Source: MR-S7 sp000400995
Lineage (GTDB): Bacteria; Pseudomonadota; Gammaproteobacteria; Burkholderiales; Burkholderiaceae_C
DNA length: 64,000 nucleotides
Direction: 5' to 3'
Assembly: GCF_045291395.1 (NCBI RefSeq)
Contig: NZ_CP152342.1
Location: 4,526,001 to 4,590,000, forward strand
The position numbers and the translations under genes are program-made. Positions 7,713 to 15,599 of this stretch are shown here, in pieces; position 1 is the first letter of the stretch, and the number at the start of each line of letters is the position of its first letter. The notes beneath the pieces are model-generated. The model saw nothing but the letters and a program-made list of their open reading frames with translations, was not told the DNA's origin and did no database searches.

Positions 7713-9002
7713 ATGCGGCACGAAAACTCCTGTTTTGATAGCTGCTTGCGCTTGTCTGGTAAGCGCTGGAGGTCGATTTGGCTTCAATTGGCAGGCGCCG
7801 CGCTGCTGTGCTGCGCGCAGGCCGTGGCCGCAGCCCCTGCCGCGCCTGCGCCCGCGCAGCCCGTGACGCTGGAGGAATACCTGCGCCTGGTGGCGCGCAA
7901 CCAGCCCGCGCTGGCGGCCGAGCAGCTCCAGGTGGAGGCGGCCCGCGCCGACACGCGCGGCGCGCGCGCCTTCCCCAACCCCACCGTGGGCTATTCGCGC
8001 CAGCCCAGCGAGCGGCAGTGGAGCATCGACCAGCCGCTGCCGATCTTTGGCCAGCGCGGCGCGCGCATCGAGAACGCGCGCCGGGGCGAGGCGGCCGCGG
8101 CGGCCCATGCGCAGGCGGCCGTCACCTCCGCGCTGGACGAGGCCGCCCACGCCTTCAACGAGCTGCTCGTGGCCCAGCGCCGCCTGCAGGTGTGGCAAGA
8201 GGCGTCGCAGGAGCTGGAGCGTGCCGGCCGCATCGTGCGCGGGCAGATCGAGGCCGGTGCGCGCAGCCGCTACGACGGCGCGCGCCTGGACCTGCGCCAG
8301 GCCCAGATGGCCATGCAGGTCGCCAAGGCCGACGCCGCCGCGCAGGAGGCCGCCACCCGCGCCGCCGCCCTGGCCGCGCTGCCCGCCTGGGCGCCGCGTG
8401 CCGAAGGCAGCCTGCAGGCGGGCCCCGCCGCGCAGGCGCAGGACTTCGAACTGCTCTGGCACGAGGCCGGCGCGCGCCTGTCCGCCGTGCGTGCCGCCCA
8501 GGCCGACCTGGACCAGGCGCGCCAGAAGGTCGCGCTGGCGCGCCGCGAGGCCCTGCCTACACCCAGCGTGGGCGTGGCGCGCGTGCGCAACCGCAACGAC
8601 GGCAACTACACCCAGTGGGGCGTGTCGGTGGAAATACCGCTGTTCGACCGCCACCAGGGCGCCATCGACCGCGCGCTGGTCGAGGCCGACCAGGCCGCGC
8701 TGCGCCTCGATGCCGCCGTGCTTGCCGCGCAATCCAGCCTGCGCCTGGCCCTGCAGCAGGTGCAGCTCAAGCGCGCCAGCGTGCTCGCCTACGAAAAGGA
8801 AGGCCTGTCCCGCGTCGCCCCGCTGCACCAGATGGCGCAGGACGCCTACAAGCTGGGCCAGGGCGGCATCCTGGAGCTGATCGACGCGCTCGGGTCGATT
8901 GCCGAGCACCGGCTGGAGCACCTGGAGCTGGTCAAGGACATGCTGGATGCCGAATGGCAGCTGCGCGTGGCCACAGGCAACCTTCCGGCCGTGGAGCCCT
9001 GA
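7713..9002 (+). CDS. czcC: CzcC-type outer-membrane efflux channel (TolC family)
   Basis: Outer-membrane factor of the CzcCBA tripartite pump, 429 residues with two OEP repeats rich in alanine and long helices, typical of the family (about 420-430). The ATG at 7713 follows GGAGAGG at good spacing and lies just past the czcA stop. The signal peptide is unusual: residues 5-26 are translated from a copy of the dispersed repeat, and the hydrophobic core (LAGAALLCCAQAVAAA) follows. A second ATG at 7686 lies inside czcA and is less likely. Confidence 0.88.
   Translation: MRHENSCFDSCLRLSGKRWRSIWLQLAGAALLCCAQAVAAAPAAPAPAQPVTLEEYLRLVARNQPALAAEQLQVEAARADTRGARAFPNPTVGYSRQPSERQWSIDQPLPIFGQRGARIENARRGEAAAAAHAQAAVTSALDEAAHAFNELLVAQRRLQVWQEASQELERAGRIVRGQIEAGARSRYDGARLDLRQAQMAMQVAKADAAAQEAATRAAALAALPAWAPRAEGSLQAGPAAQAQDFELLWHEAGARLSAVRAAQADLDQARQKVALARREALPTPSVGVARVRNRNDGNYTQWGVSVEIPLFDRHQGAIDRALVEADQAALRLDAAVLAAQSSLRLALQQVQLKRASVLAYEKEGLSRVAPLHQMAQDAYKLGQGGILELIDALGSIAEHRLEHLELVKDMLDAEWQLRVATGNLPAVEP
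7726..7789 (+). repeat. dispersed ~60 bp repeat, copy 3, inside czcC
   Basis: ACTCCTGTTTTGATAGCTGC end followed by the GCGCTTG...AAGCGCTGGAGG core. It is read in frame as the N-region of the CzcC signal peptide. Confidence 0.8.
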
Positions 9003-9025
9003 ACCTGCCGGATACTCGGGGCGGC

Positions 9026-9730
9026 ATGTACCGCTACCTCATCATCGAAGACGACGCGCTCAACGCGCGCTACATCGCTGACGGCCTGCGCCAGCAGGGC
9101 GCGCAGGTGGCGGTGTGCGGCGACGGCGTGCAGGGCATCGCCCTGGCCGTGGGCGAGCAGTGGGACGTGATCATCCTCGACCGCATGCTCGAAGGCGGCT
9201 TCGACGGCCTGCAGATCCTGCAGACCCTGCGCGCGATGGGCCGGCAGACGCCGGTGCTGGTGCTCAGCGCGCTGTCGGCCACCGACGAGCGCGTGCGCGG
9301 CCTCAAGGCCGGCTGCGACGACTACCTGACCAAGCCCTTCGCCTTCTCCGAACTCTCCGCCCGGCTGGAGGCGCTGGTGCGCCGCGCGCGCATCCCCGCG
9401 CCCGAGCGCGAGATGCGCGTGGCCGACCTGCGCCTGAACCTCATGAGCCGCAGCGCCGAGCGCGCCGGCCAGCCGCTGGCCCTGCAGCCGCGCGAGTTCC
9501 GCCTGCTGGCCTTCCTGGCGCAGCACGCGCACCAGATCGTCACGCGCACCATGCTGCTCGAGTCGGTGTGGGACTACCGGTTCGACCCGCAGACCAACGT
9601 GATCGACGTGCACATCAGCCGCCTGCGCGGCAAGGTGGACAAGGGCTTCGAGCCCCCGCTCATCCACACCGTGCGCGGCGTGGGCTACAGCCTGACCGAC
9701 CGGCCGCAGGCATTGCCCCAGGGCGCGTGA
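9026..9730 (+). CDS. OmpR/PhoB-family response regulator of the efflux operon
   Basis: 234 residues. The receiver domain has the acidic pocket ED at 8-9, phospho-acceptor D52 and the conserved lysine in LTKPF. The C-terminal winged-helix DNA-binding domain (about 130-225) ends in the family's VRGVGYSL. It follows czcC by 23 bases and its stop overlaps the kinase start (TGATG), so it is probably cotranscribed. It likely activates czcBAC, perhaps through the TTACC palindrome at 3339. It resembles CzcR/CopR/CusR regulators; the inducing metal is unknown. Confidence 0.9.
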   Translation: MYRYLIIEDDALNARYIADGLRQQGAQVAVCGDGVQGIALAVGEQWDVIILDRMLEGGFDGLQILQTLRAMGRQTPVLVLSALSATDERVRGLKAGCDDYLTKPFAFSELSARLEALVRRARIPAPEREMRVADLRLNLMSRSAERAGQPLALQPREFRLLAFLAQHAHQIVTRTMLLESVWDYRFDPQTNVIDVHISRLRGKVDKGFEPPLIHTVRGVGYSLTDRPQALPQGA

Positions 9731-11121
9731 TGGCTGCCGCCCGTCCCTGGAGCTCCGTCGCCTTCCGCCTGGCCCTGTACTACGGCGGCCTGCTGGTGCT
9801 CACCATGGCCATCGTGCTCTCGGTGTTCTACGTGCAGACCGTGGGCGTGCTCGGCGCGCGCATGGACCGGCAGGCCGAGAACCACCTGCGCCGCCTGGTG
9901 GAGCACGGCGCCAAGTACGGCCAGGAGGCGCTGGAGGGCGAGATCCGCTGGATGCTGCAGGACGGCGTGAACACCGATACCGAGATCCTCATGCTCACCG
10001 ACGCCCAGGGCCACGTGCTGCTGGGCAACGCCGCGCCCTGGCCGCCGCGCCGCCTGAGCACCGTGGGCGTGCGCGACGTGAAGGTGCGGCGCGCCGGCGC
10101 GCTCGTCGCCGGCCGCGTGGCCGTGGCCGAGCTGCCCGGCGGCCGCCTGCTGGCCGTGGGCAGCGACCTGCAGGCCCAGCGCCACATGGAGGAGCTGATC
10201 GGCCGCGCCAGCTTCATGGCGGCCTTCATCGCGCTGGTCATGGCCGTGGTCGGCGCGCTGGTCTTTCGCCGCGTGGTGGACGACCGCGCCGCCGACATCC
10301 GCAGCACCATGGCGCGCGTCGCCGCGGGCGACCTGCGCCAGCGCATCCCCGTGGCCGGCCGCGACGACGAATTCACCCTGCTGGGCCGCGACATCAACGG
10401 CATGCTCGACCGGCTGGAGCACCTGATGGAGGGCATACGCCACGTCTCCAACACCATCGCGCACAACCTGCGCACCCCGCTCACGCGCATGCTGCTGCAG
10501 CTGCGCGGCGCCGAGCAGGCCCCGGCCGCGGAGCAGGCGGCCACGCTCGCGCGCGTGGCGCGCGAGGTGGAGGAGCTGGGCGTGGTGTTCGACAAGCTGC
10601 TGCAGATCGCCGAAGTGGAGAGCGGCACCAGCCGCACCCGCTTCGCCCGCGTGGAGGTGCGCGACCTGCTGCTGGACGTGGCCGACCTCTACGCCCCCGT
10701 GCTCGAAGACAGCGGCGGCAGCCTGCGCGCCCAGGTGCAGGACGCGCCCGCCGCCCTGGGCGACGCGGACCTGCTGGCCAGCGCCATCGCCAACCTGATC
10801 GACAACGCCATCAAGTACGGCCGCGCGCCGGAGGGCGGCCGCGGTGCCGACATCGTCCTGCACGCCGCTCCCGCGCAGGGCCCGGGCGGCGCCCCGGGCA
10901 TCGCCGTCACCGTGCGCGACCATGGCCCCGGCGTGGAGCCCCAGGCGCTGGAGCAGCTGGGCACGCGCTTCTTCCGCGCCCGCACGGACGGGCAGGGCTA
11001 CGGCCTGGGGCTGTCGAGCGTGCGGGCCATCGTGGAACTGCACGGCGGCCGCCTGGAATTCGCCAACACCCACCCCGGCATGCAGGCGCGCATCTGGCTG
11101 CCGGCCCCGCCGCCTGCATGA
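9730..11121 (+). CDS. sensor histidine kinase of the efflux two-component system
   Basis: 463 residues: TM1 (about 12-35), a periplasmic sensor of about 120 residues, TM2 (about 160-180), HAMP, a dimerisation domain with H245 in IAHNLRTPL, and a HATPase domain with the N box (NLIDNAIKYG) and G boxes (DHGPGV, GYGLGLSS). The H box has AHNLRTP rather than the commoner HELRTP, as in a subgroup of CzcS-like kinases. It partners the regulator it overlaps. The periplasmic domain shows no obvious histidine or cysteine cluster that would name a metal. Confidence 0.9.
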   Translation: MAAARPWSSVAFRLALYYGGLLVLTMAIVLSVFYVQTVGVLGARMDRQAENHLRRLVEHGAKYGQEALEGEIRWMLQDGVNTDTEILMLTDAQGHVLLGNAAPWPPRRLSTVGVRDVKVRRAGALVAGRVAVAELPGGRLLAVGSDLQAQRHMEELIGRASFMAAFIALVMAVVGALVFRRVVDDRAADIRSTMARVAAGDLRQRIPVAGRDDEFTLLGRDINGMLDRLEHLMEGIRHVSNTIAHNLRTPLTRMLLQLRGAEQAPAAEQAATLARVAREVEELGVVFDKLLQIAEVESGTSRTRFARVEVRDLLLDVADLYAPVLEDSGGSLRAQVQDAPAALGDADLLASAIANLIDNAIKYGRAPEGGRGADIVLHAAPAQGPGGAPGIAVTVRDHGPGVEPQALEQLGTRFFRARTDGQGYGLGLSSVRAIVELHGGRLEFANTHPGMQARIWLPAPPPA

Positions 11122-11122
11122 A

Positions 11123-11353
11123 TCAGGTGGCGGTGCGCACCATGCGGATCGCGTCGAACGGGCAGCGCACCGCGCACAGCGCGCACCCCGTGCAGCCCGG
11201 CGCATCGTGCAGCACCGAGCGCTTGGGGCCGAAGCGCGCCCCTGCCTGCACCTGCAGCGACAGCACGTGCGGCGGGCACACGCCCACGCACCAGCCGCAG
11301 CCGGTGCAGCGCTGCGGGTCGATCACGGGCAGGGCCTTGCGCGGGGCGGTCAT
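11123..11353 (-). CDS. 2x[4Fe-4S] ferredoxin-like protein
   Basis: A 76-residue protein with two CxxCxxCxxxCP clusters (CTGCGWCVGVCP and CTGCALCAVRCP), the classic bacterial 8Fe ferredoxin layout. It probably carries electrons in the cytoplasm; the partner is unknown. It converges on the sensor kinase gene and is divergent from acylphosphatase, with a 40 bp gap. Confidence 0.88.
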   Translation of the reverse strand: MTAPRKALPVIDPQRCTGCGWCVGVCPPHVLSLQVQAGARFGPKRSVLHDAPGCTGCALCAVRCPFDAIRMVRTAT

Positions 11354-11393
11354 GGCCGCAGCATGCCATGGCGGGCGCTACAGTGCGGGGCCT

Positions 11394-11687
11394 ATGTCCG
11401 ATTCCGATGCTTTCATCACCCGCCACCTGCGCGTCCACGGCCGCGTGCAGGGCGTCTACTACCGCCAATCCATGATCGAAGCCGCGCAGCGCCTGGGCGT
11501 GCACGGCTGGGTGCGCAACCGGCACGACGGCAGCGTCGAAGCCCTGGCCACCGGCCCCGCCTCCGCCGTGCAGGCGCTCATGGATTGGGCCCGCCAGGGC
11601 CCGCCCGCCGCGCGCGTGGAGCGGGTGGAGGTCGCCGAGGCGCCCGTCGGCGAATCGCAGGGCTTCGTGCAGCGCGAGACGGTTTAA
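11394..11687 (+). CDS. acyP: acylphosphatase
   Basis: Hydrolyses acyl-phosphates. 97 residues, the normal size. The phosphate-binding loop VHGRVQGVYYR supplies the catalytic arginine, and the asparagine in GWVRNRHDGSVE is the second catalytic residue. The position-11 arginine equivalent and the loop glycines are intact. A reading frame extends upstream but overlaps the ferredoxin gene antisense, so 11394 is the better start. Confidence 0.92.
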   Translation: MSDSDAFITRHLRVHGRVQGVYYRQSMIEAAQRLGVHGWVRNRHDGSVEALATGPASAVQALMDWARQGPPAARVERVEVAEAPVGESQGFVQRETV

Positions 11688-11749
11688 GCAAAATCGGCCT
11701 CCAGCGCTTATCCAGAAAGCGCGAGCAGCTATTGAAACAGGAGCTATCG
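11688..11749 (-). repeat. dispersed ~60 bp repeat, copy 4
   Basis: Reverse-orientation copy (CGGCCTCCAGCGCTTATCC ... GCAGCTATTGAAACAGGAGC) filling the gap between convergent acyP and the DUF72 gene. Confidence 0.8.
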
Positions 11750-11751
11750 GC

Positions 11752-12507
11752 TCACGCGAGCTGCCGGAGCAATTCCATGGCGCCGGCCGGCGCCCGCTCC
11801 TTGGCGCCATTGATGAAATACACGAACACGTCGCGCGGCCGCGCGCCGCCGGTCCAGGCGCGCACGCCCTCGGCCCACCGTGCGATGGCCTCGGGCGTAT
11901 AGCCCATGGGCACATCGGCCTGGCCGCGCATCAGCCGCAGGTAGGCGAAGCCGGCCTGCGCATCGGCGATGGCGGGGAATTTCTCCGAGTCGGTGCACAC
12001 CGGCACGCAGCCGTAGCGCCGCGCCAGCGCCGGGAACGCCGGCGTGGCGAAACTCGCGTGCCGCACGTCCAGCGCATGGCGCAGGCGGCGCCCGTCCACC
12101 GCCCGCGGCAGCAGCGCCAGGAAGGCCTCGAAGTCCTCCGGCTCGAACACCTTGGCGGGCATGAACTGCCAGACGATGGGACCCAGCTTGTCCTTCAGCT
12201 CCGCGATGCCGCTCTCGACGAAGCGCGTGACCGCATCGCCCGCCTCCGCCAGTACCCGGCGGTGCGTCGCCAGGCGGTGGGCCTTGAGCGAGAACAGGAA
12301 GCCGTCGGGCGTCTCGCCGTGCCACTTGGCGAAGGTGGCCGGTCGGAAGGTGCTGTAGAACGTGCCGTTGACCTCGATGGACGTGAGCCGGCGGCTGGCG
12401 TAGTGCAGCTCTTGGCTGTGCGCCAGGCCCTCGGGGTAGAAGCTGCCGCGCCAGGGCGCGAAGGTCCAGCCGCCGATGCCGACGCGAACGTCTGCAGCGG
12501 TTGCCAC
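11752..12507 (-). CDS. DUF72 (YecE-like) family protein
   Basis: 251 residues of the DUF72/YecE TIM-barrel-like family. Family landmarks are visible: an N-terminal GIGGWTF, FYPEGL, SIEVNGTFYS, GFLFSLKAHR, LGPIVWQF, ALDVRHASF and a C-terminal VYFINGAKERAPAGAMELL. No enzymatic function is established for the family. It reads in the same direction as osmC, 10 bases downstream of it, so the two may be cotranscribed. Confidence 0.88.
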   Translation of the reverse strand: MATAADVRVGIGGWTFAPWRGSFYPEGLAHSQELHYASRRLTSIEVNGTFYSTFRPATFAKWHGETPDGFLFSLKAHRLATHRRVLAEAGDAVTRFVESGIAELKDKLGPIVWQFMPAKVFEPEDFEAFLALLPRAVDGRRLRHALDVRHASFATPAFPALARRYGCVPVCTDSEKFPAIADAQAGFAYLRLMRGQADVPMGYTPEAIARWAEGVRAWTGGARPRDVFVYFINGAKERAPAGAMELLRQLA

Positions 12508-12517
12508 GGCCGGGCCG

Positions 12518-12955
12518 CTACTGCACCAGCGTGGCCTCGAGCGTGATCTCGGGCACGGACGCCAGGGCCTTCGACAGCGGGCAGTTGGCCTTGGCCTCCT
12601 GCGCCATCTTCTGGAAGGCGGCCTCGTCCATGCCCGGCACCTTGGCCTTCAGCGTGAGCGCGATGCGGTCGATGACGAAGCCGTCGCCGTCCTTGGCCAG
12701 GCGCACGCTGGCCGTGGTGTCGAGGCGCTCGGTGGCGATGCCGGCCTTGTCCGCCGCGAACGAGAACGCCATGGTGAAACAGGCCGCATGCGCCGCGCCC
12801 AGGATCTCCTCGGGGTTGGTGCCCTTGCGGTCGTCGCCGAAGCGGCTGGCAAAGCCGTAGGGGTACTTCTCCAGCGCACCCGTTTCGGTGCTGATCTGGC
12901 CCTGGCCGGCCTTGCCGGCACCTTCCCAGTGAACGCTGGCTTTCTTTTCAGGCAT
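12518..12955 (-). CDS. osmC: OsmC-family peroxiredoxin
   Basis: Thiol-dependent peroxidase that detoxifies organic hydroperoxides. 145 residues with the two redox cysteines C59 (AHAACFTMA) and C125 (ANCPLSKA). The NPEEILGAAHAAC context separates OsmC from the Ohr branch. Start at 12955 follows a purine-rich stretch. The DUF72 gene follows closely. Confidence 0.92.
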   Translation of the reverse strand: MPEKKASVHWEGAGKAGQGQISTETGALEKYPYGFASRFGDDRKGTNPEEILGAAHAACFTMAFSFAADKAGIATERLDTTASVRLAKDGDGFVIDRIALTLKAKVPGMDEAAFQKMAQEAKANCPLSKALASVPEITLEATLVQ

Positions 12956-13051
12956 GCGAAATCTCCACGGTATGCAAGGAAAGCGCCCATGACACCATGC
13001 TCCGCGCGCATCCGAGGTGGGCCGCGGCGGCCTTGCGGTGTGGGCCGCGTC

Positions 13052-13474
13052 CTACGCGCGGCGCGCGCCGTAGGCGCACCAGCCGGGCCGGGGGCTTTTC
13101 TGCAGCGGGTGCAGGCGGCAGGTCTCGGGCCGCTGGTCGTACACCGTGCACAGCCGCGTCCTGGGGTCCAGGAAGTGGCAGTCCCCGCTGGCCCGCCGCG
13201 CGATGGTGAAGACCGCGTGCTTGTGGTTGAAGTGGTCGATCAGCCGTGCCTTCTGCAGCCGCTTGGCGATGTGCCGGGGCTCGTCGTGCTCGGCTTCGAA
13301 GGCATCCACCAGGCCGAGGCGCACCAGATCGGGCAGGCGCACTTCGAGCGGCATCGTGCAGCAGTTGGCCGCACAGCCCGCGCACAGGCCCGCGCGGTAG
13401 CGGGTCCAGGTGTCGGGGCGGTCGACGTCGACGATGGAGATGGGCGAGCGCATGAGGGATGCGATTGTGCCCAT
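13052..13474 (-). CDS. YkgJ-family cysteine-cluster protein
   Basis: 140 residues with the CxxC...CC pattern of YkgJ/UPF0153 proteins (AGLCAGCAANCCTMPL), then DCHFLDP, LCTVYDQRPETCRLHP and a last cysteine in WCAYG. These cysteines probably bind zinc or an Fe-S cluster; the role is unknown. The ATG at 13474 is preceded by GAGGAT. A 41-residue longer frame lacks a clear ribosome site, and an internal ATG at 13453 is also possible. It is divergent from hsdM. Confidence 0.8.
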   Translation of the reverse strand: MGTIASLMRSPISIVDVDRPDTWTRYRAGLCAGCAANCCTMPLEVRLPDLVRLGLVDAFEAEHDEPRHIAKRLQKARLIDHFNHKHAVFTIARRASGDCHFLDPRTRLCTVYDQRPETCRLHPLQKSPRPGWCAYGARRA

Positions 13475-13608
13475 ATCCTCGCCCTGGCCGATGGGCTGTG
13501 GCTGAAACGCTGGTGGCTGACCCATGCGCCACAATCCGGCTGGGCCTCCTGGCCTTCTTGCGGCTGCGATAGCAGATACCGCAGCAGATAACAGCAACAG
13601 ACTTCAAA

Positions 13609-13649
13609 ACTGCCGCTAGCGCATCCATCAAAGATGCCCTGGCGGCAGT
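13609..13649 (+). promoter_or_regulatory. inverted repeat just upstream of hsdM
   Basis: Arms ACTGCCGC (13609-13616) and GCGGCAGT (13642-13649), separated by 25 bases and ending 7 bases before the hsdM ATG. In RNA the 3' arm would occupy the ribosome-binding position. As DNA it could be an operator. Either would limit early methylase expression, but this is only a possibility. Confidence 0.4.
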
Positions 13650-13656
13650 CGGGCAT

Positions 13657-15516
13657 ATGAATCACCAGGCTCTCTCATCCTTCATCTGGTCGGTGGCCGA
13701 CCTGCTGCGCGGCGACTACAAGCAATCCGAATACGGCCGCGTCATCCTGCCCTTCACGGTTTTGCGCCGCCTGGACTGCGTGCTGGAAGGCACCAAGCCC
13801 GCCGTGCTGGCCGAATACGCCGCCAAGAAGCACATGCCAGGGCACGAGCACTTCCTGCTGCGCAAGTCCGGGCAGAGCTTCTACAACACGTCCGAGCTGG
13901 ACCTGCCCCGCCTGCTGGGCGACCAGGACCACATCCGCCAGAACCTCTACGCCTACATCCAGGCGTTCTCGCCCTCGGCGCGCGACATCTTCGAGCGCTT
14001 CGAGTTCCACACCCAGATCGAGCGCCTGGCCAAGGCCAACCTGCTCTATCTCGTGGCCGAGAAATTCGCCCACATCGACCTGCACCCGAGCACGGTGGAC
14101 AACGCCAGCATGGGCCTGGTCTTCGAGGAACTGATCCGCAAGTTCGCTGAAATCTCCAACGAAACGGCCGGGGAGCACTTCACCCCGCGCGAGGTCATCC
14201 GCCTCATGGTCAACCTGCTGTTCATCGAGGACGACGACGTGCTCACGCCCGGCAATGCCGTGGTGCGTACCCTCTACGACCCCACGGCGGGCACGGGCGG
14301 CATGCTCTCCATCGCGGGCGAGCACCTGCTGGCGCACAACCCCCAGGCCCGCCTGACCCTGTACGGCCAGGAACTCAACGACGAGTCCTACGCCATCTGC
14401 AAGGCCGACATGCTCATCAAGGGCCAGGACGTCGCCAACATCGTCTCCGGCAACACCCTCAGCGACGACGGCCACGCCGCCGCCAAGTTCGACTACATGC
14501 TCTCCAACCCGCCCTTCGGCGTGGAATGGAAGAAGGTCGAGAAAGCCGTGCGCGCCGAGCACGAGCAAAAAGGCTTCGACGGCCGCTTCGGCCCCGGGCT
14601 GCCGCGCGTGTCCGACGGCTCCATGCTGTTCCTCATGCACCTGCTGTCCAAGATGCGCCCGGCTAGGGAAGGCGGCAGCCGCTTCGGCATCGTGCTCAAC
14701 GGCTCGCCGCTGTTCACCGGCGGCGCGGGCAGCGGTGAGAGCGAAATCCGCCGCTACGTGCTGGAGAACGACCTAGTCGAGGCCATCATCGGCCTGCCCA
14801 CCGACATGTTCTACAACACCGGCATCGCCACCTACGTGTGGATCCTCTCCAACCGCAAGGTGGAAGACCGCCGGGGCCACGTGCAGCTGATTGACGCCAG
14901 CGGCTTCTGGCAGAAGATGCGCAAGAGCCTGGGCAGCAAGCGCAAGGAGATGAGCGACGCGCACATCGCCACCGTCACCCGCCTGTTCGGCGACTTCACC
15001 GAGGCCGAGATGGTCACCGTGCTCGACGCCCAGGGCCAGCCCCTGCGGGACGCAGACGGCAAGCCCTGCGAGCCGCAGCTCGTCACCAACACCGACTCAC
15101 CGCCCAAGCCCCCCGGGGGCGGGCGCCTCCAGCGCGTGCCCATCGCACGCATCTTCCGCAACGAGGAATTCGGCTACACCACCCTTACCGTCGAACGCCC
15201 GCTGCGCGATGAAAACGGCAACGTCGTGCTCGGCCTCAAGGGCAAGCAAAAAGGCCAGCCCCAGCCCGACAGCGCGCTGCGCGACACCGAGAACGTGCCG
15301 CTCACCGAGGACATCGCCGCCTACTTCCAGCGCGAAGTGTTGCCGCACGCGTCCGATGCGTGGATCGACGAAGCCAAGAGCAAGGTCGGCTACGAGATTC
15401 CGTTCAACCGCCATTTCTACGTCTTCGAGCCGCCGCGCAGCCTGCATGCGATCGACGAGGAACTGAAGGCCGTGTCGGCCAACATCATGCGGATGCTGGG
15501 GGAGTTGGCGGAGTAA
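13657..15516 (+). CDS. hsdM: type I restriction-modification methyltransferase subunit HsdM
   Basis: N6-adenine DNA methyltransferase subunit, working with HsdS in modification and with HsdS and HsdR in restriction. 619 residues: an N-terminal helical HsdM_N domain (about 5-140), then the N6_Mtase domain with SAM motif I DPTAGTGG (about 208) and catalytic NPPF (284-287). A C-terminal extension of about 130 residues follows, a feature of the larger HsdM type. It is longer than EcoKI-type HsdM (about 530). First gene of a locus continuing to hsdR at 22.9 kb, all on the plus strand. Confidence 0.93.
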   Translation: MNHQALSSFIWSVADLLRGDYKQSEYGRVILPFTVLRRLDCVLEGTKPAVLAEYAAKKHMPGHEHFLLRKSGQSFYNTSELDLPRLLGDQDHIRQNLYAYIQAFSPSARDIFERFEFHTQIERLAKANLLYLVAEKFAHIDLHPSTVDNASMGLVFEELIRKFAEISNETAGEHFTPREVIRLMVNLLFIEDDDVLTPGNAVVRTLYDPTAGTGGMLSIAGEHLLAHNPQARLTLYGQELNDESYAICKADMLIKGQDVANIVSGNTLSDDGHAAAKFDYMLSNPPFGVEWKKVEKAVRAEHEQKGFDGRFGPGLPRVSDGSMLFLMHLLSKMRPAREGGSRFGIVLNGSPLFTGGAGSGESEIRRYVLENDLVEAIIGLPTDMFYNTGIATYVWILSNRKVEDRRGHVQLIDASGFWQKMRKSLGSKRKEMSDAHIATVTRLFGDFTEAEMVTVLDAQGQPLRDADGKPCEPQLVTNTDSPPKPPGGGRLQRVPIARIFRNEEFGYTTLTVERPLRDENGNVVLGLKGKQKGQPQPDSALRDTENVPLTEDIAAYFQREVLPHASDAWIDEAKSKVGYEIPFNRHFYVFEPPRSLHAIDEELKAVSANIMRMLGELAE

Positions 15517-15563
15517 ATCTACTGGCTGAAAGATGCCATGAAGAATGCAAAAACTCTATTTTT

Positions 15564-15581
15564 AGTAAAATGAAATTTACT
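15564..15581 (+). promoter_or_regulatory. AT-rich inverted repeat before the DUF4143 ATPase
   Basis: AGTAAA-ATGAAA-TTTACT, an 18-base palindromic site in a notably AT-rich stretch (15550-15598). TAAAAT (15566-15571) inside it could serve as a -10. It is the only such AT-rich patch between GC-rich genes here, suggesting a separately regulated promoter for the downstream ATPase. Confidence 0.4.
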
Positions 15582-15599
15582 TAAAACAAGATTTCAAGC

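Noticed and set aside
4469..7714. 1081-codon open frame antisense to czcA
   Set aside because: It is the high-GC shadow of czcA: histidine/glutamine/arginine-rich with no domain, while the sense frame gives a perfect RND pump.
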